DNA of 64,000 bases from Varanus komodoensis (GCF_004798865.1 NW_025335641.1:13185015-13249014), one strand, 5' to 3'; counted from the first letter of the stretch, positions 12,531 to 24,654 are shown. Program-made: numbers and translations. The notes: generated by a model not told the origin, from the letters alone.

Positions 12531-13870
12531 TGAGAGTTAAGAAAGCCATTAGTGTTGGCTGTTCCCATGCAACACTGGATTTACCCTAGTGTCTCAAATG
12601 CTTTTTCTGATATACATTTCCCCTTCCCCTTCCCCATTTCATGTCTATATCACATGAGAGAGCTGGAGTTCTCTCTGTGGCTTATAACAGCCCAGAGAGC
12701 TTTACAAAGTCATCCAATGGTCTAGGTCTCTTCTAGTGATGCCACAGAATTTAACAGTTGGCTCACTGCTCAAAACCTTTCCACAGATAATGCTTATGTT
12801 TGTAATGTCCCCGTTCCAATGTTTTACAAACTCCTTATTAATTTTGGAATTGATTGTCAGCTTTGGCACATGAATAGTCTTCATCTAAACTATGCCAGCT
12901 GCTTGCATGCACAGAGTTGGTTGAATTAACCAACTTTTCTTGATGATTTGGTGATGTTTCTTTCCTTGCCACCATTCTGTGATATCCTTCTTCTCCTGCA
13001 TGATTGGTGACAAATGGCAAGTAGATATTTTGTAGCAAGGGTACAACAACAACAAGGAATGGGCTACAAAATATGGTGATGATATTGCCATTAATTTACA
13101 AATAGCTTCCAAGATGCCAAGACACAAAAATTCATAAACACAGATCAAGATTTCATAGTACAGGAGAATTCTTCTTTGAGCCGACATGAATAAATTCCAA
13201 GGAAATAATGAATTCACTTAAGGTAAGTTTGCCCATCACTAGTTTCTTCAAGTCCTTGAAAGTTCACCTCTGCCTAGCTTTCCCCTCCGTGCCAAAATTA
13301 TATTGGCCCACCGCTAATTGACTTACTTCCCATTCGAGCAGCTATTGGTATTGCCAATAACACAACGAAAACATAATCCAAGCAAAATATGATTTGATGC
13401 CGGCTAGGTGGAATGCATGAATGCTGTGTATCAGTTATTATGGTGTTCCATAAAACTGTCCATATTGGTTTTGTCTCTTTGGTGCAAATAAAAGATGAAC
13501 TGTGCTGTATTATCTATTGCACCTCAGAATTAGTGTCCCTCCAATTACACTTGGACCATAAACAATTGCTAACTCTCTCAAATATTTTGCAGTGTGCTTC
13601 TTGCACCTTTATTTTTACTGCAAGAGATGGTCTTGACTTGTATTTCAGGAGGCAGAAAATCTGCAAATCTCTGTGCCTCTTTGTATACCTGTCAGGTTGC
13701 CAGATGTTATTTTTGCAAAATGTTTAGGGGTGTCCCTCCACAGCTAGTTTATATTATTCAGTTGACACCAGTTTGTCATCACTGCGATCTGCAATTGTAT
13801 CACATCTTTCCCCAGATGTAGATCATGCAGGTGGGAAGGTCACCCAGAGGCACTGAGACAAGCTCTGCTA
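12531..13870. other. No recognised gene or repeat
   Basis: Non-coding. Frames of 104-110 codons at 12885-13217 (minus) and 13413-13727 (plus) have compositions typical of random AT-rich translation and no recognisable domain. Confidence 0.45.
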
Positions 13871-13879
13871 CTTTTGCAT

Positions 13880-15030
13880 ATGTGCAGATAGCATACGAAC
13901 TGTCTGTGACTGAGCAGAAAAGAAATCTTGGGCTCATGGTGGACAGCTTGATGAAAATACCAAACTGTTGTACTGTTACTGTGAAAAACACAAATTTCAT
14001 ATTGGGCATAGTTAGAAAAGGAATGAAAACCCACGTGTCCAATATAATGACGCACCTACACAAATCTGTTGTTCAGTTCTTGCAACACAGTGCAGTTCCG
14101 TATCTTTAAAAGGAGAGCTGCAAAAGGTGCAACCAAAATGGTCAAGGGGCAACTCCCTATGAAGAAAGATTTCAATATTTGAGGCTGTCTAGCTTGGAAA
14201 AAAAGGTGCATAAAGGACATGATAGAAGTGCATAAAATTATGCATGGCATGAAGAAGGTGGATAGAGGGATGAATCAGTGGTCATCCCATTAAGCCGAAT
14301 GGTGGGAAGTTTGGGAGAGACAAAGGGAAGCACTTCATGCAGTGCATTGTACAGTGGCAAAATGATGACCACCAACTTGGGCATCTTTAAAATGGAGCTA
14401 AGCTATGGTTTTCCCAGTCGTAATGTATGGCTGTGAAAGTTGGACCAGAAGGAAGGCTGAGTGCAAAAGAATTGAGGCCTTTGAATTGTGGTGCTGGAGA
14501 AGACTCCTGGGAGTCCCTTGAACTGCAAAGAGATCAAATCAGTCACTCTTTAAGAAAATCAGCCCCGAATACTTAGAAGGCCAGATACTGAAGATGAAAC
14601 TCAAATACTTTGGCCACCTAATGAGAAGGAACAACTCACTGGAGAAGCCCCTGATGCTGGGAACAATTGATGGCAAAAGGAGAAGGGACAGCAAAGGATG
14701 AGGTGGTTAGATGGCTAGATGGCCTGGGGCAGTGGATGTGGGCTTAGGTGGAATCTGAGGGATGGTGGAGGACAGGAGAGCTTGGAGGAATGGGGTCGTG
14801 ATGGGTCAGGCACAACTTTGCAACTAAACAACAAATGAATTTAGGGAAGACATCAATGGCGACTACTCTTGGTGGCTGCCTGGAATACCACAGACAATAT
14901 GCTTCTGCATGCCAGTGCTTGAGAGCATGTGTGGCTTTTTCCACTCATGTCCTCCCTCTAGATTTCCCATGGGCATCTGGTTGGCCAATGCTGAAACAGA
15001 ACCCTTTAGCCTAACTGGCTTGTCTAATTT
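13880..15030 (+). mobile_element. CR1-type LINE 3' region, interrupted by BovB
   Basis: From about 13900 the text GAAATCTTGGGCTCATGGTG, then AGGTGCAACCAAAATGGTCA, AACTCCCTATGAAGAAAGAT and ATAAAATTATGCATGGCATG follows the terminal reverse-transcriptase coding region of a common squamate CR1 subfamily. After the BovB insertion (14401-14838) the same element resumes with GACATCAATGGCGACTACTC and ends in TTTCCCATGGGCATCTGGTT. That text is the 3' UTR just before the subfamily's terminal octamer repeats, which are not evident here. Upstream ORF and 5' end are absent. The two halves are collinear with the family consensus as I remember it. Confidence 0.75.
14401..14838 (+). mobile_element. BovB LINE, 5'-truncated, nested in CR1
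   Basis: Starts inside the BovB ORF at AGCTATGGTTTTCCCAGTCG. It runs through GAATTGAGGCCTTTGAATTG, AGACTCCTGGGAGTCCCTTG and TACTTTGGCCACCTAATGAG, and ends with the 3' UTR (CTAAACAACAAATG). These blocks align one for one with 59236-59700 of the full-length copy on the opposite strand. It is younger than the CR1 it splits. It carries stops relative to the RT C-terminal region (for example where the family has TGG-ACT after CCTTG the text here is TGAACT). Target duplications are not clear. Confidence 0.85.
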
Positions 15031-17284
15031 TCTTATGGTAGCAGAGCCATTGGCCCTCAGCACTGGTGCCAACGGAGGATTTCATCGCAATGCAAGTACC
15101 ACCAGGGGATACAAGAGTAAAATTTTCCCTTCACACCTGTTATGACCCAGGAATTTTCAGCCCCAGCTCGCAAGCTGATGTCATGTGCATTTCAGGCTGC
15201 AGCCCTACATGCTCCTTTGAGTCAGTCCCCAGGTATCCAGTGGGGCTCACTTCTGAGTGGAGACATAATATGATTGCACTGATAGCATTAATTGATATCA
15301 TACTTTCCTCATGTTTTTCTCTCCTCGCCCCACTTTATTATAAGCTGGGAAAGATACAGATTTAATGTACCAGATATGTATTGTACTGCTCAGAGGGGGT
15401 TCATTTTGGAGGGCTGGGGCAGTGTCTTTTTGAAAAAAGAATTTGTTCCATCCATTGTGTGACTCTTCTGGCAAACACATAGTCTGATAAAACTATATTA
15501 GATAATAAGAAACTCACATTCATCATGCAGACTGATTTTTTTCCCAAAACACTGAGCTATAACAAAAGCAAGCACTATCCATCTTTGTCTGGTATATAAA
15601 TCTCCCAACATAGCCTCTTTCAGAGTAATTTTAAATGGAATCTAGCTAATTTCTCTTTCCTATCATCATAGCACTCCTATTGCCATGACAACTAATAAGT
15701 GCTCAAACTTCAGGTCAAGGTTGATTGCTGAAGATGCTGTTTTGCAACCTGCCGAGTTGCTTCCCAATAAACTTCAAGTACAGCCTTTCCATCTTGTTAA
15801 TGATGTATGCATTCATTACCCAATATTTGGCAATATTAGTTAATCAAGGAACACATTACCAGTGATTAAATGAGTAGTATCTCAATGTGTAATTATTGAT
15901 GTTGAGTCAAGCCTGTATGTTTAAGTTTTAGGAAAACTGTGAACTAAATAAACAACTTTCTAGCACAGGCAGGGTCCCTTAGTGATGGAAAGGGTGATTT
16001 GATGGAACAAGATGTCAACAGTTTATTTTATCTAATCTAATCTATCTTATCTTATCTTATCAGGATAAGAACCAGGGCCACCCTGAATATAATTACTTCT
16101 AAACTGGTTTGATATGAGAATTATTTTGGAGACGTATGTGAAATTCTGCATATTTATGCATATTTTCAAATGTAGCTCTCTTTTCCCCATGGATTATACA
16201 CTTTATTCAAAATACCCACATTTCCACGTTTGTTTATTCATGTTTTTGTATTCATTGGAGGAGTATGACATATATTCAATGCTAATGGTTTGCTAATACT
16301 TAAAAGGTGATTTTTCAAACAGAGACTTACAGGCTACATCAGAAGAGTAACTTCTAATGCTTCCTTATCCTAGCAGATGGTTAATGGCCTTGGGAATGGG
16401 TGGGGGAGAGAAGGAGGAAGATGAAGACGAAATATCAAACTGAACAATAAAGGAAAGACTAAGGGCAGAAAGGATACATGAAATTTCCTTTGGCATCAAA
16501 TGTTTCCAGCCAGTCAATTTTTCTATTCTGCTTAATCTGTATGGATCCAGAGAAAGGCAGGAGGGTTAGACCCCCTTAGTGCTGTGATTTTTGAGCACAG
16601 CATGAGCAAAGAGTTTCATCCCAGGTTCAGTTTCCCAATCCATTCCTACGTGTAAGAAGAAATGCAGTCTGCATACTTCTGCTTTGCTTTAAATTCTGAA
16701 GTTTGGAATATGGCTATGGAGTTTGGCCCCCAGCCTTCTTCCCCAAGGAAAATAGAATTGCATCATGTCCATTTCCCATCAGGAGTGGCCACCCCATTTT
16801 ATCCATGGTAGGAAAACACTAACCTTGGCTGCCTCCTTGCTAAGCCTCAGGGAATGTTACTGAGCCTTGGGGAATGACATGGGAAGCGCAGTGGCAACAG
16901 TGCTTGTACAACAAAGAGGCTGTGCTTGCATCAAAATCCTTGTCCTGAGCAAAGAAACAGGGGTACTCATTTTCCTGCGCACTCCTAAAATCTGCATGCG
17001 CCATCTATCACTGCCAGTGAACAAGCTACAAATGTTTTCATGTGTGTGATTCTCATCCAAGGTCTAATGGGGCAAAACAAAGTCCACCAGAAGGAAGGTG
17101 AACCGCAGTCTAAGGAAGGAGGGGAACGTGAATGGCAGTGCATCTGTGGGTGCAAAGCATCTGGCTTTTTGTTTTTGCTTTTGCTTTTGTTTCTGATCTT
17201 GATTTTGATTTGGACCTTTGCTGAGACTATGTTTTTGCTGTTCATGGGTGATTATTAATTGATATAATTTTTGTTATTATTTGT
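15031..17284. other. No recognised gene; one short tandem repeat
   Basis: Mostly featureless. A (TTATC)n-like array lies at 16026-16061. A T-rich, GC-poor run at 17165-17215 is low complexity. The stretch 15225-15290 resembles the dispersed CAATCCTA-type palindrome in minus orientation, weakly. Confidence 0.45.
16026..16061. repeat. (TCTAA)n/(TTATC)n microsatellite
   Basis: Seven or so 5-bp units: three of TCTAA type followed by four of CTTAT type. Confidence 0.85.
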
Positions 17285-17384
17285 TGTTGTCATTAACTCT
17301 TAAAAATTTTGTAAGCCTTCCTGGGACGTTTTTCTCATGTGGGACGGGATAGAAATGTTTTAAATAAATAAATGAATAAATATG
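17285..17384 (+). mobile_element. L2-like LINE 3' tail
   Basis: TTTTGTAAGCCTTCCTGGGA followed by GGGACGGGATAGAAATGTTT and an AAATAAATAAATGAATAAAT tail matches the '...gtaagccgcct...ggcggtatagaaat...(aaataaat)n' end of squamate L2-type LINEs. Only the 3' UTR is present. Confidence 0.55.
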
Positions 17385-18260
17385 GCTCCATAGAAATACA
17401 GCAGAAATAGAGTTGGTGTGTATCTATGCCAACTCTTCCAGACTTTTTATCCCATATATCTCTTTCTTTGTTTTATTAAGATAGGTGCGAACAAAGAAAC
17501 CCATTTCAGGGAGTTTTGCCTTAACAGAGAAGAGAGAGAGAATAAAGTTGGAGCTGTGATTAGAAATCCTCTTTTACAAAGAGAGAGAGATTAAGGATTA
17601 ATGATGGCATGATAGCAAGGTACACGATTACGAGGCAAGTGACTCGGGTTCATCATAGCAGAAGATGGACGAAATAAAAGGAGTGAATGAACTGGTTGAA
17701 ATCTCTAGAGATGAAAGGGAGAGGCTGAAGAATAATGATCCTATGTAAAGAACTGAAATCTTATTAGAGAGGCTAAAGGAATAGAGAACTGGAGGAGAGA
17801 GTGCTAGGAAGAAATTAAGATGAGCTACTGGTTTGTGCTTTAATGATTAGAAGGAGACGTGTAAGTAAAGTCACTGCACAATACTCAGGAGCCCTTAGTA
17901 CAAGGAAGTACAATGACTGGCACACAAAGTATTAAATTTGCTTACCAAAAGGGCATAAAAGGGGCATGAAAACATGGGCACTAAAGCATATTAGTACAGA
18001 GAATGTGCACTGGATCTAGAAGCATGATATGGCCTGTTAAATGAAATATTAAATTAATAATTGATATTAATAGTTAATATTCTTTGGATGACTGCAAGGG
18101 TAGAACTGATAACTCTTTGTAATTATAAACCAGATTTGGCTGAAGATTCGTTTGCTGCTAAAAGCCTTCCACTGGAAATTGCATTCCTGCAGGGACTGGT
18201 AACACAGAGTTGAAATGCCCGACAACAATGGGTAGCATTCCTTATTGTTGGTTACAGGAC
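17385..18260. other. No recognised gene; GA-rich patches
   Basis: Purine-rich runs occur at 17528-17540 and 17579-17590. Nothing else is recognised. Confidence 0.4.
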
Positions 18261-18263
18261 ATT

Positions 18264-18721
18264 GGTTGGGTTCACATGTAACAACAAGCAATCCTGCATG
18301 GTTTCCATGTGCAGTACACAGTTTTTTTTGCCTAGATGCGCCTGACAGAAAATCAAGTGGATTCTATGCTAACATAGTTTTAACCATCCTTGCTCAGTCC
18401 TCCTGCTGTTGGCATATATCCCATCATCCCCTGTGCATGACATTCATCCATGTGCTGGATGGCTAAAGTTTGTTTAGCCATGCTGTTTTTAGAGTATTCT
18501 GTGGTAGCTGCACACCAGGACCAGAGAAACCATGATAATGGGTTCAGATGACCAGAGAAACTGTGGTGAAGCAAGGAAACCATAGAGCAAACCATTGTTT
18601 CTTATAATGGTTTCAAAAAACCAAATGCACCATGCTAAAATACCACAATATGGTTTGGATGACACACAAACCATTCTGTGTAAGATGCCAATAGGGTTTG
18701 CCATGTTATGTGAATCCAACC
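18264..18721. mobile_element. Harbinger-like MITE, 458 bp
   Basis: Left end GGTTGGGTTCACATGTAAC is mirrored at the right end by GTTATGTGAATCCAACC, giving terminal inverted repeats of about 18 bp with few mismatches. The trinucleotide ATT flanks both ends (18261-18263 and 18722-18724), consistent with the 3-bp duplications of Harbinger/PIF elements. The interior is rich in scattered AAACCAT/ATGGTTT words, as in squamate MITEs that begin 'ctgggttcagacaaca'. Frames inside are chance and there is no transposase. The superfamily assignment is inference; the inverted ends are directly visible. Confidence 0.6.
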
Positions 18722-18724
18722 ATT

Positions 18725-21690
18725 TTGTCATTTCTACTCATGTTGAAGCTGAAGTGATGGCACAGAGATATCCTTCTGGTCAAATCCAGGCATTCTTGAT
18801 GAATCTGATTTGAAGGGCCCATTTCAAATGTGACATCAGATACTCTGGGGCATTGCATTGTGGGAAAATTTAAAATGATGAGTTCCTGGCAGCAATGGCA
18901 GACAAATAGCCGTACAACCCCATTTGAAAAGCAGTGGTGCAGCTCAGTAAACCCATTTTCAGAAGTGACCCAATTGACAATGGTGGAAATGCAGGCAGGG
19001 CAAGGTGTTGGCACCTGTGGGACCCAGCCAGGTGTGTGAACACTGGTGGCTGCCCCAGAATGCCAAGTACTGAAGCTAGGCATGATTTACACTGCAAACT
19101 TCAAGCAATTTGAAAATGACTCAATAGTTTTAATATGCACTTGTTCAAAAGGACTTTGGGAGCTCTAGCTTTATGAGAGCTGTAGAAAAACATTAGTAAA
19201 GATCCTAAGGACTTTTACAGAGGAATTGAAGTCTGTTTCTTCGGTTGGAAGCTGCAATAGTCAAAACCATTTGGAATACTTGTCAACCAGAATTCAGCAT
19301 GAAACTGGCTGTTTTTAAATCTGTTGATCTCAGTTGGCCTAAGCATTTTTGATGATGTGTTAGATGTTACTCTAACATGCACTTTTAGTCCGTTGTATCT
19401 CCAGTACAAGGTGATAAAGCCAGCAACCAATCTTAGGACGAGAAAGTAACGTTCCTAGACAATTCTTATCTGGGTGAACACTGGATGAAGCGTCTCTTTC
19501 CTCCATTCACTTTTGCAAGAGCGGTAGGACATTTTTTTTAGTTCACATCCTCTCGTCAAGTCACTTCAGTGAAACTTCTTTTCAATGCATGAGCCTATTT
19601 CTCTATGCAGTCATGCAATCATGCATGTCTATGCACACACATTCACTCCATATGGCAACAGAGACATACCTTCAAACACTTCTACAAAATAGTTCAGGTT
19701 AATACTGCAGAGCATAAATGGATCTCTTCTCCATGGATTCAAAATGAGAAGAAACTCTTTTCGGCTTCATGGTGAATCCTTTTGAGCTTTGCGAATCACA
19801 AAATATCAAAGCCAAAATGTGGCAGCTGGTAATACAACATGACGTGCCACTTTCTCTGGGGCATGAGAAAAATTGTGGATGGGGCAGTGGAGGGTTAAAC
19901 AGACAACAGACAACACTCAATTGAAAGAACTCACAAATGAGATGAAAATCAAGTGGCAAACTCAGCGAGAAAGGCTCCTTTGCACAGTGCTGAGTCAATA
20001 CTGCATATTAGTGAGCCATGCACAACAGGCAGGTCTGGCTAAGTGATGCTGATGTTGTTATAAGTGTGAAAGTGGCAGAGCTTACTTCTTGGAATACAGG
20101 CCAGCCTAGCCGTGATGAGGGGACTGTGAGGGGTGGGAGAAGAAAGCAGGAGCTGGCGTCTGAATGGCACAGGGTGACTTTTGGAAAGCTTTGCAGAGAG
20201 CAGGGGCGGCAGGCCATATGGGTCAAGTGGTGGATCCGGGGTGAATTCAGTTCCTCAGATAAGGTGGCCAGGCTGCCCCCTGCAACTGTGTCATCCATCT
20301 GCTGCTGCTCACCCACCTGCCAGCCCCTCTTGCAGTGCCACCGCTTTTTCTGTGCTGCAGGAAGGGCTCTCTTACCTTGCTCTCCAGCAGGGCCTATGCC
20401 TCACGCTGAAGGGGTCCGTGGAGGGCATTTTGGACAACATGGTCTTAGTCAGTCCTTGCTCCATCTCTACTTTGCCATAAGAGAGGCAAATTCAGTTTAT
20501 AGTTTGTTTAAAGGGTAAGCCATATTTTGAAGTCTGAAGTTTATTTTAAGCCATTTTAAATTTGTTGCCTCCCCAGAAAAGCAGGGGAACTTCAGCCGCA
20601 GTACTTCACCGAAGAAGGTTCCCTCGGAGGAAGCAGCAGCAAAAAAACCAGGGATTTGGATAAGGATATCCATCCTGCTTCTCACCATGGCTCCCAGCAG
20701 ATTGCTGTGCTGTGGAGAAATTTTATTCCATCAATACTAGTATTGCCATAAAAACCACTAGTATCAAATATTTGGATAAAACCTTTGGGGTTGTCAGCAC
20801 TAACCTAAGCTTTCTTTCCAATTTAATGACAAGTGTATAATAAATATTGAATGTGGGACTTTGAACAGAATATGGAATTTCAAGAAGCAGACTCGGAATT
20901 GTGTTACTGTTTTAAATATCATTGTATCCATTTGGAGTGGCAAAGTTGTTTGACATACCATGAAGGGGATGTTTAAAGAATTCTGTCCACTTTCTTTGTA
21001 GTATAGTTGTCAAATAATTGCCCTGAAGTGATATAAAAAACAAATCTTTCTGTGATTCAGGGTATACGGGACTGAAAATTAAAGGAAAACTAACATCATG
21101 GTATGGCAGCCACAAAGGCTAGCATTTATCCATATTCATTCTTTGATCCTGAGAGCATCAATGATATAAATTAATGGATGCAAAGATTTCCTTAAAAGGG
21201 TTTTAAGGAAAGCACTCTCCCAGGAGGTATAACTATCTTCTTCAGCTAGAGCAAGGTCTTCCACCTTTCTTCATTTTCTTCATATGCTAAAAAGCACTTC
21301 TTTGGGCGATAACCTTTGATGTTCAAAAGAAAATGTTTCAGTCTTGCAGAGGACTCGTGTGTCTCCGGCTTTACCAGAAGTGCTCCAGGCAAACCCTGGA
21401 AGAGAAAGCATTGATCGTGAGGGATTTGGGTCCGAATGACCAGCAAGCCCTGAGTCCAATGGGGCCTCATTAAGTGTGCTGTCTACAGGAAGACGTGAGT
21501 GCAGAACCTTGCATTTATCTTGACGGATCTCAGGAAGGAGGATTGCTGCTGTTACCTAGCAAAAGCAGCACTTTGTCAATCGGGAAGTCCCATAAGTGAC
21601 CTCCGGTACAGATCCCGATGACTTCACTTTTGGATGCTTTTCTAAAGCAGCTGTATTTTGTTGTGAGGATGAAAGAGCTTCTTATATCAT
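18725..21690. other. No recognised gene; several chance ORFs
   Basis: A 166-codon plus-strand frame at 20018-20518 and a 125-codon minus-strand frame at 18706-19083 are the longest. The former overlaps a GC-richer patch with frames open on both strands. Neither contains a domain I recognise, and no repeat identity is clear. The patch could be an unrecognised repeat. Confidence 0.35.
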
Positions 21691-21696
21691 ACAAAG

Positions 21697-21832
21697 CAGC
21701 CTTCCCCAACTTGTGCTTCCAGACACATTTGAACAGCAACACCCAGAATTCCCAGTCAATGGCCCTGCTGGATGGGAATTCTGGGTGTTGTGGTCCAAAT
21801 GCTTCTGAAGGCCACCAGGTTGGGGAATGCTG
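21697..21832. mobile_element. Palindromic hAT MITE, complete
   Basis: Terminal inverted repeats CAGCCTTCCCCAACTTG and CAGGTTGGGGAATGCTG face each other. The interior is also self-complementary (CACCCAGAATTCCCAGTCAA against GGGAATTCTGGGTGTTG), so the element could fold into one long hairpin. The 8-bp flanks ATACAAAG and ATATAGAG agree at 6 of 8 positions, as expected for a worn hAT duplication. This is the squamate hAT MITE family seen in fragments at 2571 and 25880. Confidence 0.85.
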
Positions 21833-22107
21833 ATATAGAGGATGTGACACAGAGAGCTAGGGACCCTAACAAAGTGGGTGAGCTGTGGTGTGGGAGAGGG
21901 GGGCATCTCAAAAGGCATGCCTTCCTTTCATAAAAGGCAGGCCCTGGATCCAATCCCCCATTGGAAAAGAGAAATTGTGCTCCTTCACAGAGAATTAGGA
22001 GATCCTCTGAGTGAGATGAGGGGAAAGGCTCCACCTAGGAAACTCCAGCACTGGGATCACTCATCAGTACATCCATCCTCTTATGGAAAGTCTCCTCCTC
22101 TGGCAGG

Positions 22108-22674
22108 TGTCATGCACGTGTGCTTAGATGAGATTCCCAGGTGTGCACAGGAGATGGAGGGCTTTGGTGGGAATAGTGGCTTAGACTCGGAGGAGTGGAA
22201 GTGGATCGCTGAACCAGCTGTGGCTCAGAGTTCTCATTCTGATGTTGGAGTTGTTGAGACTAGCGAGGCCTGGTTGCCCAAACTCTCCCAGTGAGGCAGC
22301 CCGAGCCAGCTCTGGATCAAAGCACTTCAAGGACAACCACATAGCCCCCGCTCCCTCCCGATTGTGGGAAAGAAGCTGACAGAGAACAGGCTGCGAAGGG
22401 GTTCTCAGGAGAAGAAATTGAAACCTGATGTGGACGCAAGGGCCCGTTGATGTACCTGCTGGCTAGACCAATTAGGGGCTCAATGGGAAGAACGTAGGTG
22501 TGCCCCCATCCAGAGACCATCCCGAAGGGTTCATAAGCAAAGCTTTGGGTGAGGGAGAGCAGAGCAAAGGGTTAACATTCCACCTCAGGTGTGTGTTCCT
22601 GTATGGAATAAAGACTCCTCTAATAATTGCTGAAGTGCCTGTCTCATTTGGGAGGGAATGGCTAGCTCATGACA
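22108..22674 (+). mobile_element. Solo LTR, probably Ty3/Gypsy-like (fossil)
   Basis: The block begins TGTCATG and ends CATGACA, matching short inverted LTR termini. The flanks GCAGG (22103-22107) and GCACG (22675-22679) agree at 4 of 5 bases, a 5-bp target duplication. A polyadenylation signal, AATAAA, lies at 22607-22612, about 60 bp before the 3' end, as in an LTR. No second LTR or internal coding region was found nearby, so it is a solo LTR left after recombination. Family is inferred from length and ends only. It looks moderately old. Confidence 0.55.
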
Positions 22675-22924
22675 GCACGAGGCAGATCTTGGGTGCAACC
22701 CAAACAGCCTGCCACAAAAAGTAGCACCCTAATCAAGCACTGACATGGTTGGACACAAAGGGATCCGCACCCAGATTTTGAAGAGCAAAACACTCAACTC
22801 TCTCAGCTTGGAAGGATGTATCTGTCAGTTTTATTTTCTCCCACATTCAGATTAGGAGTTATTTGTATATATTGGCATATCCATATAAAAACCAACCTGA
22901 AATAAAATTCTCACCCTTCCACAA

Positions 22925-23340
22925 CTCATGAGTAGTCTTTTCAGTGGCTGCACCTTAACTCTAGAACACCCTTTGGGGAGATGTTCTCTTACTTCTGCAA
23001 CTTTCAGGGGCTTGTGGAAAAGGTTCTTTCTAAAGGTGTCATTGAATTATGATTTTTAATGGGCTGTTCAAATCTGTTTCTGTCTTTTGAATCTTTAAAA
23101 TATTTTAAGTGCTATTATGCTTAAAAAGTTACCTCTGGTTTTAATTGTACTTCATGTACTTTTTGATTGTACTTTAATGTATTTAAGTGCTAATCTACTT
23201 AATCATTTGCTGCTGGCTTTAACTTTTAATATTTAGCAGGGATTTGTTTTAAACTGCAGGGATGTCTTGTCTCGGACTCGTGATTTCTATCCTTGGTCAC
23301 CTTGAGCTTTCAGAAGGAAAGACTGGGCATAAGTGCTTTA
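22925..23340 (+). mobile_element. L2-like LINE 3' end
   Basis: The text GTCTTTTCAGTGGCTGCACC then CTCTAGAACACCCTTTGGGG corresponds to the last codons of L2 ORF2 ('...TFSVAAPxLWNxLP...'). A T-rich 3' UTR follows, and the end is CACCTTGAGCTTTCAGAAGG then GGGCATAAGTGCTTTAAAAT, which matches 'gccttgag...gggtataaat'. The element is 5' truncated. Confidence 0.6.
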
Positions 23341-23419
23341 AAATGAAAAGGAATTTTAAAATTGCCCATAACAGTGATGTCAAAGTCCACCAACAGCTTC
23401 AATACTGAAGGAAAATTTT

Positions 23420-23500
23420 CAGTGCAATCCTATACATATCTGCTCCAAAGCAAGCCCATTGATGTCATTGTGACTTACTCCCAGGTAATTGCAGCTTGAC
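23420..23500. repeat. Short palindromic dispersed repeat (CAATCCTA type)
   Basis: AGTGCAATCCTATACATATC ... TGACTTACTCCCAGGTAATT matches a squamate repeat whose two ends are inverted copies around 'caatcctat' and 'ataggattgc'. It is probably a tiny MITE or a piece of one. A clearer pair of ends occurs at 41296-41385. Confidence 0.5.
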
Positions 23501-23780
23501 TTAGTAAATATTGGATGGTGTTGATGCTCAGTATTGCTTGCTGAGGGTGGTGGTTATTGAGTATTTTGTTGTTTTGGTAGATAAGAACAAAACAATCACT
23601 CCTCAGTGTTATTCAAATACACTGTGTTCATCATTCTGGCTTGGCTTCTGTCCAAACCTATTAAGGGTGGCGTTTGTCTCTGGCAACTCATGACTTGCTA
23701 AGTGTTCCTAGCAGTTTGTGTCAAGGCAGAAACTTGAGTCCTGTTTAGGCACCAGGCATCCAAGTGAGGGTTAAGGGAGG

Positions 23781-23970
23781 GTAGAGTGGTATAGGGGCTA
23801 AAGGCACAGGACTGGGGACTCAGGAGATCCAGGTTCTTGTATCTGCTCAGCCACTGGGTGATTTGGAGCTGGTCACTGCCTCTCAGGTGAACCTGACTCA
23901 AAGGGTGCTGTTGTGAGGATAGAATGGAGAGGAGGAGAAACTTGCAAGCTGCCTTGGGTGGGTTATGCAT
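23781..23970 (+). mobile_element. tRNA-derived MIR-like SINE
   Basis: The A-box region AGTGGTATAGGGGCTAAAGG and B-box region GATCCAGGTTCTTG are in normal order and spacing. They are followed by CAGCCACTGGGTGATTTGGA, GCTGTTGTGAGGATAGAATG and AAGCTGCCTTGGGTGGG. The tail is lost into a purine-rich tandem stretch. Confidence 0.7.
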
Positions 23971-24022
23971 GCAATAGAGGGAGAAGGAGGGGAAGAAGGC
24001 AATAGAGGGAGAAGGAGGAGGA
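23971..24022. repeat. Tandem duplication, 28-bp purine-rich unit
   Basis: GCAATAGAGGGAGAAGGAGG occurs at 23971 and again at 23999. The second copy continues into GGAGGAGAAG. It lies where a SINE 3' tail would be expected. Confidence 0.85.
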
Positions 24023-24654
24023 GAAGTCTCCACCCCACTGCCATCCAGCTCCACCATGTTGACTCCCACAAGTTTAGTGAACACCTGGAGGAGTCAGCTG
24101 CTCTTGCTTGGGCCAGCCATGCCACTGGGAGCCCTGGGAGATCAGAGCTATCTGTCCTGCAGGGAAACCTGCACATGGACTGCTGGCTTGCCCTTTAGGG
24201 GTTTGCCACCTGTGCCAAGGCTGGAGGAGCTCACAGGAGTGGTGTGGTGGAAGGAGTGGGAATGGCCCTGTGCACACCACTTCCATGGGTTAAGGGCTGT
24301 GTGGAGGGTCCATGGAATTCCACTTATGTTCACGGTGCAATGGTGTTGGAGGCTCCCTGGCAATTCATGATAGCTGCCAAAGGCTAAATGGTTCAAACCA
24401 CTCGGGAATAAGACTCTTAACCTGCATGCAGTTATGCTCATGTATCTTACATCAGAAGAACCTACAGCCCTGCAGAAGCTGGTGGACCTCAGCTTGCACT
24501 ACGAGAGCAGGGCCAGTAGTCAGATATGATGGGAGATGTACTCTAACTATATTTAGAGTCTTACAGGTCCTGCATCATCTGAATGCTACTCGGGGACCTA
24601 TTTATTTATTTATTTATAGTAAATATGGTATCTAATCTTCTGCATATGCCAGCT
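24023..24654. other. No recognised gene; GC-richer patch
   Basis: Several overlapping frames of about 60-107 codons on both strands reflect higher GC content rather than coding. The end carries (TTTA)n at about 24600-24617, which could be a worn L2 tail in minus orientation. Confidence 0.4.

Noticed and set aside
20018-20518. 166-codon plus-strand frame as a gene
   Set aside because: No recognisable domain; a second overlapping frame is open on the same strand and another on the opposite strand, as expected of a GC-richer non-coding patch.
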